Shown: piece by piece, positions 54,940 to 63,947 of the stretch | Layout: each line of letters opens with the position of its first letter | Position numbering within the stretch: the first letter of the stretch is position 1 | Assembly (NCBI RefSeq): GCF_014205075.1 | Contig: NZ_JACHMU010000001.1 | Span: 1,984,001 to 2,048,000 of the forward strand | DNA: 64,000 nt | Reading direction: 5' to 3' | Source of the DNA: Microbacterium ginsengiterrae | GTDB taxonomy: Bacteria > Actinomycetota > Actinomycetes > Actinomycetales > Microbacteriaceae | Notes under the pieces: generated by a model | Databases searched by the model: none | What the model saw: only the letters and a program-made list of their open reading frames with translations | Told to the model about the DNA's origin: nothing | Made by a program: the position numbers and the translations under genes

Positions 54940-55983
54940 TCACTCCAGGACGTCGGCGAGGTCGTAGCCCGCGACGGTGTCCAGCTGGTCGTAGGTGCAC
55001 GAGCGGGCGTCGCGGTCGGGCCGCCAGCGTTCGAACTGCACGGTGTGGCGGAACCGAGCGCCCTCGAGCTGGTCGTAGCGCACCTCGAGGACGCGCTCGG
55101 GACGGAGCCGCACGAACGAGACGTCCTTCGCCCCGGAGAAGCGGCTGCGCTCACCGCCGCCGGTCACCACGTCACCTGCGTCGTCCCGCTCCACCAGCGG
55201 TGCGAGTTCGTCGACGAGCTCCTGTCGGCGTCGGTCGCTCCACGCCGCCACCCCGCCGACCTGTCGCAGCGTGCCGTCGGTGTCGTACAGGCCGACGAGG
55301 AGGGAACCGACCCCCGAACCCGATTTGTGGATGCGGTAACCGAGGGCGACCACGTCCGCGGTACGGGCATGCTTGATCTTCACCAGTGTGCGCTTGCCCG
55401 GTGCGTACGGCTGGTCGAGCGGCTTGGCCACCACTCCGTCGAGGCCGGCGCCCTCGAACTCCTCGAGCCACCGCACGGCCGTGCCGCGGTCGGTCGTCGT
55501 GCGGGTGAGATGGAGCGGGTGTGACGCGTCGGCGAGGAGCTCCTCGAGCTGTGCGCGACGCCGGTGGAACGGCTGGTCGATCAGGCTCTCCTCGCCGAGA
55601 GCGAGCAGGTCGAACGCGATGAACATCGCCGGCGTCTGCTCCGAAAGCATCTCGACGCGGGATGCCGCGGGGTGGATGCGCTGGCTCAGCGCCTCCCAGT
55701 CCAGCCGCTGGGCACCGGGGCGACCGGTGGCGACGACGATCTCTCCGTCGAGCAGGCACGGCTCGGGGAGGATCCGGGGCAGCGCCGCGACGAGTTCGGG
55801 GAAGTACCGCGTGAGCGGCTTCGCGCCGCGCGAGCCGATCTCGACCGTGTCGCCGTCCCACGCGATGAGTCCGCGGAACCCGTCCCACTTCGGCTCGAAC
55901 GAGAGCCCGCCGGAGGTCTTCGCAGGGTCGGGAACAGCGGCTGCCGCCTTCGCGAGCATGGGCGCGGGGATGTCGTAGCGCAT
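54940..55983 (-). CDS. ATP-dependent DNA ligase (LigD ligase-domain type)
   Basis: 347 residues. Adenylation motif EPKWDGFRGL (Lys nucleophile), SRGAKPLTRYFPEL, LDGEIVV, FIAFDLLAL, GLDGVVAKPLDQPYAPGKR and KIKHARTADVVALGYRIHK (motif V), followed by an OB-fold. Seals nicks with ATP; by fold and by neighbourhood it is likely the ligase partner of the polymerase-domain gene for end joining (inference). ATG at 55983. Confidence 0.92.
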   Translation of the reverse strand: MRYDIPAPMLAKAAAAVPDPAKTSGGLSFEPKWDGFRGLIAWDGDTVEIGSRGAKPLTRYFPELVAALPRILPEPCLLDGEIVVATGRPGAQRLDWEALSQRIHPAASRVEMLSEQTPAMFIAFDLLALGEESLIDQPFHRRRAQLEELLADASHPLHLTRTTTDRGTAVRWLEEFEGAGLDGVVAKPLDQPYAPGKRTLVKIKHARTADVVALGYRIHKSGSGVGSLLVGLYDTDGTLRQVGGVAAWSDRRRQELVDELAPLVERDDAGDVVTGGGERSRFSGAKDVSFVRLRPERVLEVRYDQLEGARFRHTVQFERWRPDRDARSCTYDQLDTVAGYDLADVLE

Positions 55984-56024
55984 GCGTCCATCCTCGCGCC
56001 GCACCGGCGGCAGCGGAAGGGCGG

Positions 56025-57476
56025 CTATCGGAAGAGCTCCTGCAGGCCGGCGGGCGTGCCGGCATCCCCGAGCACCGTTCGTGCGGCGTGCCAGCCCGCC
56101 ATGCCGTTCACGCCGGGCCCCGGCGGGGTCGACGCCGATGCGAGGTAGACGCCTCGCATCGGGGTGCGCCACGGATGCGTCGAGAGCACGGGGCGCCGCA
56201 GGGCCTGTCCGATCGTGAACGCCCCGCCGAGGATGTCGCCGCCGATGTTCGACGGGTTGAACGCCACGCGCGCGGTCGCGGGTGTGACGGTGCGGGCGAT
56301 GATGCGGTCGCGGAAACCGGGCGCGAAGCGTTCGATCTGCCGCGTGATGAGTTCCGTGGGGTCCAGATCGGAGTGGGCCGGCACATGGATGTACGTCCAG
56401 AGCACCGCCTTGCCCTCCGGGGCGCGGGTGTCGTCGAGGACCGACGGCTGCACGGCGAGCACATACGGGCGGTCGGCCACATGTCCCTGAGCCACGGCGT
56501 TCTCGCTGGCCCAGACCTCCGCCTGCGTTCCGCCGACGTGCACGGTGGGGGACTGGGCGACCAGCGGATGCGACCAGGGGACAGGGCCGTCGAGGGCGAA
56601 GTCGACCTTGGCCGCGCCGGGTCCGTACCGGTAGTCCGAGATCGCTCTGGCGTATCGCGCGGGGATGTCGGGGTGCGTGAGGGCGAGTCTGGGGGAGGAG
56701 TTCAGCAGCAGCACATCACCGCGACGCGGGTCGCCCCAGTCGAACGTCGCAAGATCCGTGACGTGCACGCCGGTCTCGACCGTGCCGCCGTTCGCCTCGA
56801 GGTCGGCGACCATGGCATCGGTGATCCGCTGAGCGCCCCCGCGCGGATACATCCATCCGCCAGCGTGGCCCTGGGCGGCCAGCAGCAACCCGGCTGCGGC
56901 GCCGGCGAGCGAGGGGAGCGGCGTGTTCGCATGGGCGAGAACGCCGGACAGGAGTCCCGCGGCCTCCTCCGTGCGGAAGGAGCGGCGCGCGAGGCCGGAC
57001 CCCTGATCCAGCATCCGCAGGGCGTAGCGCACGGCGGTGACCGGATCGCGGGGGATGCGCAGCATCTGATTGCCGGTGAAGTCGACGGTCCCCTCGATGT
57101 GCCGGCTCAACGGCCTCAGGCGGGACACCCAGGCGCGACCGTCCGCGCCGAGGCCCTCGGCGGTGCGGTCGATGTCGCGCCAGGCGATGCCGGCGCGACC
57201 GTCGTCGAGCGGGTGGGCGTAGGAGATCTCCGGGCGGATCCACTCGATCCGTTCCGCGAGGCCGAACGCCTGGAAGAACGGCGACGCCAGGGCGGCGGGA
57301 TGTGCCGAGGACCCGACGTCGTACCGGAAGCCGGGCACATCGGCGTCGATCGTGCTGGCACCGCCGCCGATGACGTCGGCCGCCTCCACCACACGCACCC
57401 GGTAACCCGCACGGGCGAGTGTCACCGCCGCGGCCAGGCCGTTCGGCCCGCTGCCGATGATGGTCGCTCGCGTCAT
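56025..57476 (-). CDS. FAD-dependent NAD(P)-binding oxidoreductase, CrtI/PYROXD2-like
   Basis: 483 residues. N-terminal dinucleotide fold TIIGSGPNGLAAAVTLARAGYRVRVVEAADVIGGGASTID-type (GxGxxG and E at strand end) and C-terminal FAD motif GVYLASASTPPGPGVNGMAGWHAA. Relatives include phytoene desaturases and PYROXD2; no other carotenoid genes are nearby, so the substrate is unknown. AAGACT lies 6 nt before the ATG. Confidence 0.87.
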   Translation of the reverse strand: MTRATIIGSGPNGLAAAVTLARAGYRVRVVEAADVIGGGASTIDADVPGFRYDVGSSAHPAALASPFFQAFGLAERIEWIRPEISYAHPLDDGRAGIAWRDIDRTAEGLGADGRAWVSRLRPLSRHIEGTVDFTGNQMLRIPRDPVTAVRYALRMLDQGSGLARRSFRTEEAAGLLSGVLAHANTPLPSLAGAAAGLLLAAQGHAGGWMYPRGGAQRITDAMVADLEANGGTVETGVHVTDLATFDWGDPRRGDVLLLNSSPRLALTHPDIPARYARAISDYRYGPGAAKVDFALDGPVPWSHPLVAQSPTVHVGGTQAEVWASENAVAQGHVADRPYVLAVQPSVLDDTRAPEGKAVLWTYIHVPAHSDLDPTELITRQIERFAPGFRDRIIARTVTPATARVAFNPSNIGGDILGGAFTIGQALRRPVLSTHPWRTPMRGVYLASASTPPGPGVNGMAGWHAARTVLGDAGTPAGLQELFR

Positions 57477-57522
57477 GCGCTCAGTCTTTCAGACCCCTCG
57501 GGGACGTGCGATCCTGGAGGGG

Positions 57523-58005
57523 ATGAAAGAAATCCAGGGCCCGACGCCCGCCGGCACTTCCCGTCCATACCGAAACCTCGCCGAGGCGCTGCGTGCGCAC
57601 CGGATCGACCCGGCGAACCACGAGTTCATCGGCGCGATCGTCGACGCCGTCGGCGTCAGCTCACTGATCGACCGCGGGCGCTACATCGAGGCGATCCGAC
57701 GCGGAGAGGGCGCCCCGCTGCACATCGGGAAGACGTACACGAACGGGTTCACCGCTGATGAGCGGATCGTCATCGGCGCCGCGCCGCTGCGCCTCCAGCC
57801 CAGCGAGGGTCGCGAGCCCTACTTCTACGTGACGCATCCGAGCGAGTTCCGGCCCGTCACTCCGGCGAAGAAGGCGCCGCGCGCCCGCACGGCCCCTGCC
57901 GCACCGGTCGCACCCAAGGCGACGCCGGTGTCCGAGCGCGACTACGGCGTCTGCGACGCGTGCTTCATGGTGCGCAACGCCGCCGGCCGCTGCAACTGCG
58001 ACTGA
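57523..58005 (+). CDS. Hypothetical protein with C-terminal Cys cluster
   Basis: 160 residues. Residues 1-120 are compact, with an Ile/Ala-rich helical N-terminus (NLAEALRAHRIDPANHEFIGAIVDAVG); an Ala/Pro/Lys linker follows (about 117-138). The C-terminal 22 residues form CDACFMVRNAAGRCNC, four Cys in CxxC-N8-CxC spacing, likely a zinc knuckle. GGAGGGG sits just before the ATG. No family recognised; the layout suggests an RNA/DNA-binding accessory protein (speculative). Confidence 0.7.
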   Translation: MKEIQGPTPAGTSRPYRNLAEALRAHRIDPANHEFIGAIVDAVGVSSLIDRGRYIEAIRRGEGAPLHIGKTYTNGFTADERIVIGAAPLRLQPSEGREPYFYVTHPSEFRPVTPAKKAPRARTAPAAPVAPKATPVSERDYGVCDACFMVRNAAGRCNCD

Positions 58006-58017
58006 CCGCGTCGGCGC

Positions 58018-58809
58018 TCACGTGTGAGGCGTCCCGGCCTCCGCAGGTCGCTCGATGATCGCAGCGAGCCCGTCGAGCACTCTCTCCAGGCCGAAGGACC
58101 AGGCGCGCTCGTCACTCCATGCCGATTGCTGCGCCTCGCCGACCGCTGCGCCGATCCGTACGGCGCGCGGATAGACCTCGGCGTCGAACGCTTGCGCAAG
58201 GATCGGCTGGTTCGCCGCCCACCAATCAGCGTCGCTCATCGCGGAATCCGTGGTGGCCCGGCGCGCATCATGAGCGGCACGGCAGTGGGCCTGCACGAAC
58301 CCGAGCAGGAAGGTCAGCGCGGCGTCGACGTCGCGGTCGGCGAGTCCGGTCCCGTCGAACGCGGACAGCTCATGCTCGTACTTCGCCATCAGGCCCGGAC
58401 CGAGGGGTGGTCGGCTGAGGGCGGCGATCTCGGTGACCCAGGCGTGCTCGGAGAGAAGTCCACGATTCGCCTCCGCCACTGCGGTGAGACGATCGCGCCA
58501 GGATCCTGATTGCCACCGAGGCCGGTCCATGCGCGCGTACAGCGCATCGAGCATGAGGTCGATCAATTCCGGCTTTCCCGGGACGTAGGTGTACACGGAC
58601 ATCGCAGATATCCCGACACGCTCGGCGACCGCGCGCACGGTGACGGCGCCAAGGCCGCTCTCATCGGCCAGCGCCACCGCACCGTTGACGATCTGGGCCA
58701 CCGTGGCCGACCTGGCGGGGCCCTTCCTGCGCGTCGGACGGGGAGGCAGTCCCCACAGCAGGCCGAGCGTGGTACTGGGTTCCCCCGAACCGGTGCGGTG
58801 ATCCGTCAT
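58018..58809 (-). CDS. TetR-family regulator (TetR class C-terminus)
   Basis: 263 residues. The HTH is preceded by a 40-residue Pro/Arg-rich tail: VAQIVNGAVALADESGLGAVTVRAVAERVGISAMSVYTYVPGKPELIDLMLDALYARM is the AcrR/TetR N-terminal domain with the TetR-like recognition helix. ATG at 58809. Divergent from the VOC gene across a palindrome with 15-bp arms (58832-58876), so it probably represses itself and the VOC/Vat-like pair in response to a small molecule. Confidence 0.9.
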   Translation of the reverse strand: MTDHRTGSGEPSTTLGLLWGLPPRPTRRKGPARSATVAQIVNGAVALADESGLGAVTVRAVAERVGISAMSVYTYVPGKPELIDLMLDALYARMDRPRWQSGSWRDRLTAVAEANRGLLSEHAWVTEIAALSRPPLGPGLMAKYEHELSAFDGTGLADRDVDAALTFLLGFVQAHCRAAHDARRATTDSAMSDADWWAANQPILAQAFDAEVYPRAVRIGAAVGEAQQSAWSDERAWSFGLERVLDGLAAIIERPAEAGTPHT

Positions 58810-58831
58810 GGTGACATCCTTGCACATTTAC

Positions 58832-58876
58832 TCCGTACGTTGTACATTGTAACCCGTACAGTGTACAACGTACGGA
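58832..58876. promoter_or_regulatory. Perfect inverted-repeat operator between TetR and VOC genes
   Basis: Arms TCCGTACGTTGTACA (58832-58846) and TGTACAACGTACGGA (58862-58876), spacer 15 nt with the additional half-like CGTACAG. It lies in the divergent promoter region. Confidence 0.85.
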
Positions 58877-58897
58877 AATCAATCGCCGAGGAGACGC

Positions 58898-59296
58898 ATG
58901 CACATCACCGAATCCGCCATCTCGCTCAATGTCACCGACGTCGAAGCCTCTGCGAACTGGGTGCAGACGCACCTGGGGTTCTCCGTCGCCATGCAGGCTG
59001 ACGGGTTCTGTTCGCTCAGCCACCCCGACGCCGGGTTCCACCTCATCTACCTGCGCACCGGGCTTCCCACGTTCAAGCCGGCATCCGCGGCGGGACGTGC
59101 CGATGGCCTGCTCGTGGTGTTCACGGTGTCCGACATCGATGCCGACTATGCCCGTCTGCAGAGTGAGGGCGTTCAGATCATCACGCCGATCGAGACGGAA
59201 CCGTGGGGGGAGCGCTACTTCCAGATGGCAGACCCGAACGGCATCGTCTACCAGCTCGTGCAGTGGGTGACCCCCACGCCGCAGGAGCAGTCCTGA
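58898..59296 (+). CDS. VOC-family (glyoxalase/bleomycin-resistance fold) protein
   Basis: 132 residues, one pair of beta-alpha-beta-beta-beta modules: ISLNVTDVEASANWVQTHLGFS and DIDADYARLQSEGVQIITPIETEPWGERYFQMADPNGIVYQLVQW. Metal ligand pattern partly kept (final Glu position is Gln in YQLVQW), so it may bind ligand rather than catalyse. ATG with GAGGAG. First gene of a pair with the Vat-like gene, 26 nt apart, under the TetR operator. Confidence 0.88.
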   Translation: MHITESAISLNVTDVEASANWVQTHLGFSVAMQADGFCSLSHPDAGFHLIYLRTGLPTFKPASAAGRADGLLVVFTVSDIDADYARLQSEGVQIITPIETEPWGERYFQMADPNGIVYQLVQWVTPTPQEQS

Positions 59297-59322
59297 GCCC
59301 GGATCGAGTTCGAAGGATCGCC

Positions 59323-59964
59323 ATGCAGTCATTACCTGATCCCGACCAGCCCACACCGACCTCTCGGGCGGACCTGACGAACGTGATCTTCCTGAAGAAC
59401 GCGATCGAATCGCCGCTCATCGACGTCGGAGACTTCACGTACTACGACGATGAGGGGTTCCGTCCTCCGTTCGAGCAGGCGAATGTCAAGTATCTCTACG
59501 GGCCTCAGCGACTCGTTCTGGGGCGATTCACCGCGATCGCACCCGGTGCGACGTTCCTCATGCCGGGCGGGAACCATCCGATGATCGGTCCGTCGACGTA
59601 CCCGTTCACGATGTTCGGCGGCGCGTGGCAGGAAGCGACCCTCGAGGCGTTCCTGGCCATCGAACAGCCGGGGGACACCGTCGTCGGCAACGACGTGTGG
59701 ATCGGGCGCGATGCGACCGTCCTGCCCGGTGTGACGATCGGCGACGGCGCGATCATCGGGGCGCACAGCGTGGTCACGAAGGATGTGCACCCATACGAGG
59801 TGGTCGCGGGCAATCCTGCGAGGCACGTTCGCATGCGCTTCGACGCCCGCGACGTCGAGCGGCTGCTCGCCGTGCGCTGGTGGGACTGGCCCGTCGAGAA
59901 GATCACCGAGTACGCCGCGGTCATCATGGCCGGCTCCCCGCAGGAGTTGGAGCGCCTGAGCTGA
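59323..59964 (+). CDS. Vat-like xenobiotic acetyltransferase (left-handed beta-helix)
   Basis: 213 residues. Hexapeptide-repeat acetyltransferase of the CatB/Vat group: [38 protein letters not shown] (catalytic His in NHPM) and the repeats [47 protein letters not shown]. Close relatives acetylate streptogramin A or chloramphenicol; a resistance function here is plausible but not shown by sequence alone. AAGGAT before the ATG. Co-transcribed with the VOC gene. Confidence 0.87.
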   Translation: MQSLPDPDQPTPTSRADLTNVIFLKNAIESPLIDVGDFTYYDDEGFRPPFEQANVKYLYGPQRLVLGRFTAIAPGATFLMPGGNHPMIGPSTYPFTMFGGAWQEATLEAFLAIEQPGDTVVGNDVWIGRDATVLPGVTIGDGAIIGAHSVVTKDVHPYEVVAGNPARHVRMRFDARDVERLLAVRWWDWPVEKITEYAAVIMAGSPQELERLS

Positions 59965-59965
59965 T

Positions 59966-60628
59966 TCAGGACAGTTCGGCCTGAACCCGGCGCGACATCT
60001 CGGCGACGGGCATCGCGCGGGGGAACACCGCCACCACGAGGTCGTCCTCCCTGGCTCCCGCGGAGTCGGGAAGGACGCCGTAGCGGCGACGCACGTCGTC
60101 GAGGGCCTTCTGCAGGACCGCAGGCGCGACCGGCTTCGTCCCGCGCAGCAGTTGCCGCAGAACGTGGTTGTGCACGGCGGTGACGCCGGCGGCGAACCCC
60201 ACCGCATCCAGAGGGTCGATGCCGGGGAGCGCACGGCGCAGGTAGTCGTCGAACAGCCGCTCGTACCGGAAGACGGTGACGATCTCGCGTTCCCGGAGAG
60301 CGGGAACCTCCCGCACGACCTGATAGCGGAGGCGGGCGAGTTCCGGGTCGTTCGCGAAATGTGCGAAGACGAGTTGGGACGCACGGCAGACCGCTTCCCA
60401 CGGGTCGGGGTGGGAGCCGGCGAGGAACTCGCGCAGTTCCCCGAGGAGCACCTCGTGATCAGGGAAGACGACGTCCTCCTTGCCGCCGAACTGGCGGAAG
60501 AACGTCGAGCGCGAGACGCCAGCGGCCTTCGCGATCTGCTCCACCGAGGTCTGGTCGAATCCCTGCGACCGGAACAGGTCGAGAGCGGCGGCGACGACAC
60601 CGCCCGGCATCTGCGCGGACTCCTGCAT
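59966..60628 (-). CDS. TetR/AcrR-family regulator
   Basis: 220 residues. [48 protein letters not shown]-terminal ligand domain includes [14 protein letters not shown] and the MftR-type ending. ATG at 60628 with TAGGCT 7 nt upstream. Convergent with the Vat-like gene (1-nt gap), divergent from sucCD. Target unknown. Confidence 0.9.
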   Translation of the reverse strand: MQESAQMPGGVVAAALDLFRSQGFDQTSVEQIAKAAGVSRSTFFRQFGGKEDVVFPDHEVLLGELREFLAGSHPDPWEAVCRASQLVFAHFANDPELARLRYQVVREVPALREREIVTVFRYERLFDDYLRRALPGIDPLDAVGFAAGVTAVHNHVLRQLLRGTKPVAPAVLQKALDDVRRRYGVLPDSAGAREDDLVVAVFPRAMPVAEMSRRVQAELS

Positions 60629-60635
60629 AGCGAGA

Positions 60636-60641
60636 AGCCTA
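60636..60641 (-). promoter_or_regulatory. -10 element of the second TetR gene
   Basis: TAGGCT on the minus strand, 7 nt before the ATG. Confidence 0.5.
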
Positions 60642-60714
60642 GTGCGCGGTCAAGCCTGACCGTCCCCGGCGGAGCGGTTCAGGCAGGAGTAGTAAGCTTT
60701 GTTCCTGGTCGATA

Positions 60715-60728
60715 TCTCGACATCGAGA
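60715..60728. promoter_or_regulatory. Palindrome upstream of sucC
   Basis: TCTCGA-CA-TCGAGA, 35 nt before the sucC GTG; candidate operator for an unidentified regulator of the TCA-cycle genes. Confidence 0.4.
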
Positions 60729-60763
60729 GACTTTCCGGACCGCAGCCCAGTGAAGGAAGCACA

Positions 60764-61930
60764 GTGGATCTGTACGAGTACCAGGCACGAGACGTTTTCG
60801 AGAAGTACGGAGTGCCGGTCCTCGCCGGCATCGTCGCGGACACCCCCGAGGAGGTGAAAGCGGCGGCCGAGAAGCTCGGCGGCGTCGTCGTCGTCAAGGC
60901 TCAGGTCAAGACCGGTGGTCGTGGCAAGGCCGGTGGCGTCAAGGTCGCCAAGACGCCCGATGAGGCGTACGAGGCCGCCAAGTCCATCCTCGGCCTCGAC
61001 ATCAAGGGCCACATCGTCAAGCGCGTCATGGTCGCCGCCGGAGCCCGCATCGCCGAGGAGTTCTACTTCTCCGTGCTCCTGGACCGCGCCAACCGTTCGT
61101 ACCTCTCGCTGTGCAGCGTCGAGGGCGGCATGGAGATCGAGCAGCTCGCCGTCGAGAAGCCCGAAGCCCTCGCCCGCGTCGAGGTCGACCCGCTGACCGG
61201 CATCGACAAGACCAAGGCGGTCGAGATCGCCCGCGCGGCGAACTTCCCGGAGGACCTCATCGAGAAGGTCTCCGACGTGTTCGTCAAGCTGTTCGAGGTC
61301 TACAAGGGCGAGGACGCCACCCTCGTCGAGGTCAACCCGCTCGTCCGCACCGAAGAGGGCGACATCATCGCGCTCGACGGCAAGGTCACCCTGGACGACA
61401 ACGCCTCCGAGATCCGCCACCCCGAGCACGAGGCGCTCGAGGACAAGGGTGCCGCAGACCCGCTCGAGGCCAAGGCGAAGGAGTCCGGCCTCAACTACGT
61501 CAAGCTCGACGGCCAGGTCGGCATCATCGGAAACGGCGCCGGTCTCGTCATGTCGACGCTCGACGTCGTCGCATACGCCGGTGAGGGCCACGGCGGCGTC
61601 AAGCCCGCCAACTTCCTCGACATCGGCGGCGGCGCCTCGGCCGAGGTCATGGCCAACGGCCTCGACGTCATCCTCGGCGACCCGCAGGTCAAGAGCGTGT
61701 TCGTGAACGTCTTCGGTGGCATCACGGCGTGCGACGCGGTCGCCAACGGCATCAAGGGTGCTCTCGAGACCCTCGGTGACACGGCCTCGAAGCCGCTCGT
61801 CGTGCGACTGGACGGCAACCGCGTGGATGAGGGTCGTGCGATCCTCGCCGAGTACGCCCACCCGCTCGTGACTCTCGCCGCCACCATGGACGAGGGCGCC
61901 GACAAGGCCGCCGCGCTGGCGAACGCCTGA
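60764..61930 (+). CDS. sucC: Succinyl-CoA synthetase beta subunit (ADP-forming)
   Basis: 388 residues; ATP-grasp nucleotide-binding domain and C-terminal ligase domain. [69 protein letters not shown] and [14 protein letters not shown] are family hallmarks. TCA cycle, interconverts succinyl-CoA and succinate with substrate-level ATP formation. GTG start with GAAGGAA. Followed 32 nt later by sucD. Confidence 0.97.
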   Translation: MDLYEYQARDVFEKYGVPVLAGIVADTPEEVKAAAEKLGGVVVVKAQVKTGGRGKAGGVKVAKTPDEAYEAAKSILGLDIKGHIVKRVMVAAGARIAEEFYFSVLLDRANRSYLSLCSVEGGMEIEQLAVEKPEALARVEVDPLTGIDKTKAVEIARAANFPEDLIEKVSDVFVKLFEVYKGEDATLVEVNPLVRTEEGDIIALDGKVTLDDNASEIRHPEHEALEDKGAADPLEAKAKESGLNYVKLDGQVGIIGNGAGLVMSTLDVVAYAGEGHGGVKPANFLDIGGGASAEVMANGLDVILGDPQVKSVFVNVFGGITACDAVANGIKGALETLGDTASKPLVVRLDGNRVDEGRAILAEYAHPLVTLAATMDEGADKAAALANA

Positions 61931-61962
61931 CTCTTCGATACCTCAGAAAAGGAATAAGAGAA

Positions 61963-62865
61963 ATGTCGATCTTCCTGAACAAGGATTCCAAGGTCATCGT
62001 CCAGGGCATCACCGGCGGTGAGGGCACCAAGCACACCGCCCTCATGCTCAAGGCCGGCACCCAGGTCGTGGGCGGCGTCAACGCCCGCAAGGCGGGCACG
62101 ACCGTCTCGCACACCGACAAGGACGGCAACGCCGTCGAGCTCCCCGTCTTCGGCTCCGTCGAGGAGGCCATGAAGGAGACCGGCGCAGACGTGTCGATCG
62201 CCTTCGTCCCCGGTGCCTTCACCAAGTCGGCCATGATCGAGGCGATCGACGCCGAGATCCCGCTGCTTGTGGTCATCACCGAGGGCGTGCCCGTCGGCGA
62301 CGCCGCCGAGGCATGGGCCTACGCGAAGAGCAAGGGCAACAAGACGCGCATCATCGGCCCGAACTGCCCCGGCATCATCACGCCGGGCGAGTCGCTCGTG
62401 GGCATCACCCCCGCGAACATCACCGGCAAGGGCCCGATCGGCCTCGTCTCGAAGTCCGGCACCCTGACCTACCAGATGATGTTCGAGCTGCGCGACCTCG
62501 GCTTCTCGACCGCCATCGGCATCGGTGGCGACCCGGTCATCGGGACGACGCACATCGACGCCCTCGAGGCGTTCGAGGCCGACCCGGAGACGAAGGCCAT
62601 CGTCATGATCGGTGAGATCGGCGGAGACGCCGAGGAGCGCGCGGCCGAGTACATCAAGGCGCACGTCACCAAGCCGGTCGTCGGCTACGTCGCCGGCTTC
62701 ACCGCTCCTGAGGGCAAGACCATGGGTCACGCCGGTGCGATCGTCTCCGGTTCGGCCGGTACGGCGCAGGCGAAGAAGGAGGCCCTCGAGGCCGCCGGAG
62801 TCAAGGTCGGAAAGACCCCGTCCGAGACCGCTGACCTCATGCGCGCGATCGTCGAGTCGCTCTGA
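61963..62865 (+). CDS. sucD: Succinyl-CoA synthetase alpha subunit
   Basis: 300 residues; CoA-binding Rossmann domain ([15 protein letters not shown]) and ligase domain with the phosphohistidine loop [21 protein letters not shown]. Forms the enzyme with SucC. ATG with AAAGGAA. Strong terminator after a short gap. Confidence 0.98.
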   Translation: MSIFLNKDSKVIVQGITGGEGTKHTALMLKAGTQVVGGVNARKAGTTVSHTDKDGNAVELPVFGSVEEAMKETGADVSIAFVPGAFTKSAMIEAIDAEIPLLVVITEGVPVGDAAEAWAYAKSKGNKTRIIGPNCPGIITPGESLVGITPANITGKGPIGLVSKSGTLTYQMMFELRDLGFSTAIGIGGDPVIGTTHIDALEAFEADPETKAIVMIGEIGGDAEERAAEYIKAHVTKPVVGYVAGFTAPEGKTMGHAGAIVSGSAGTAQAKKEALEAAGVKVGKTPSETADLMRAIVESL

Positions 62866-62871
62866 TCTGAG

Positions 62872-63846
62872 CTATGCTTGATCTGAAGGCCCCGGGCTCC
62901 ACCCCGGGGCCTTCTCCTTTGTCCGCACCCATTCCCTGAGGGCATCGGGCCGGTTCGTTATGATGCCATCGACGCCCATGCGGGTGAGCATCTCCCAGTC
63001 GTCTTCCGTGTCAGGGGTCCACGCGAGCACGCCGAGGCCCGCGCGGTGCGCCAGCGCGACGCCCCGAGCCGTGACCCGGCGGGCGTTGACGGCATGCGCG
63101 CCGATCGAGACGGCCTCCGCGATCGTGGCCGGATCCATCACGTGAGTGAGCAGCCCCACCCTCAGGCCGGGGGCCGTTCGCACGATGTTCGCCGCGGTCT
63201 TCTCACTGAAGCTCTGGGCGATCACCGAGCGCCGAAGTCCGTAGGCGGTGAGCAGGTCGACCGTCGTCCGGACCTCCGCTCTGGTCCAGGTGCCCTTGTA
63301 CTCCACGATCAGGTCGATGTCGCTCCCGGCGACCACATCGAGCACCTCGCGAAGCGTCGGAATCCTCGCTCCGGCGAAATCGTCGGACCACCATGCACCG
63401 GCGTCCAGCCCGCGCAGCTGCGCCAGCGTCATCTCGGCCACGACGCCAGAGCCGTCCGTCGTACGATCGACGGTCTCATCATGGATGACGACCGGGACTC
63501 CGTCCGCAGACATCCGGATGTCGATCTCGACGTACTCCGCGCCGGAAGAGATCGATGACAGGACGGCGGGCATCGTGTTCTCGGGGGCGACGGAGGAGTG
63601 ACCGCGGTGTGCGACGACGGCACCGGTCTCGCCGGGGGTGCGGAGGACCGTCAAGGGCCGCAGGATCACGCCCTCCATGGCGGCCAGCGAGGAGACGGGG
63701 TGCGTGTCGGTGCGCGCGGGAACCGCGGTCACCGGAGGAACGGCGAGGATTGCGCCGGCCGCGCTCGGAGCGATCCCGAGCACGGCCAGCCATGCGGAGA
63801 CGACGAGCGAGCCTGCGCCCCACAGACGTCGTCGTCGACACCCCAT
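62872..63846 (-). CDS. Secreted glycerophosphodiester phosphodiesterase
   Basis: 324 residues. Signal peptide-like N-terminus (RRRRLWGAGSLVVSAWLAVL, cleavage near residue 31 after SAAGA), then GDPD TIM barrel: VVAHRGHSSVAPENT, YVEIDIRMSADGVPVVIHDE, LIVEYKG, WTPDTEDDWEMLTRMGVDGIITN. Second GDPD in the window, extracellular. Its last ten or so residues (after WVRTKEK) are encoded by the sucD terminator hairpin and the TAG at 62872 lies beyond it, showing that convergent gene ends and terminator overlap. Confidence 0.9.
   Translation of the reverse strand: MGCRRRRLWGAGSLVVSAWLAVLGIAPSAAGAILAVPPVTAVPARTDTHPVSSLAAMEGVILRPLTVLRTPGETGAVVAHRGHSSVAPENTMPAVLSSISSGAEYVEIDIRMSADGVPVVIHDETVDRTTDGSGVVAEMTLAQLRGLDAGAWWSDDFAGARIPTLREVLDVVAGSDIDLIVEYKGTWTRAEVRTTVDLLTAYGLRRSVIAQSFSEKTAANIVRTAPGLRVGLLTHVMDPATIAEAVSIGAHAVNARRVTARGVALAHRAGLGVLAWTPDTEDDWEMLTRMGVDGIITNRPDALREWVRTKEKAPGWSPGPSDQA
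62886..62913. terminator. Bidirectional terminator of sucD, overlapping the opposing GDPD gene
   Basis: AAGGCCCCGGG/CCCGGGGCCTT, 11-bp stem with a 6-nt loop. Confidence 0.9.
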
Positions 63847-63900
63847 GGACGCATCTTGGCAGACGATCGCGACGGCGTCGAGGGGCGGATGGCGATATAC

Positions 63901-63938
63901 GACGAGGGGGCGGATGCCGCAGCATCCGCCCCCTCGTC
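63901..63938. terminator. Terminator of the right-edge gene
   Basis: Perfect 17-bp stem GACGAGGGGGCGGATGC/GCATCCGCCCCCTCGTC, loop CGCA. Confidence 0.9.
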
Positions 63939-63947
63939 ACGACGGGA

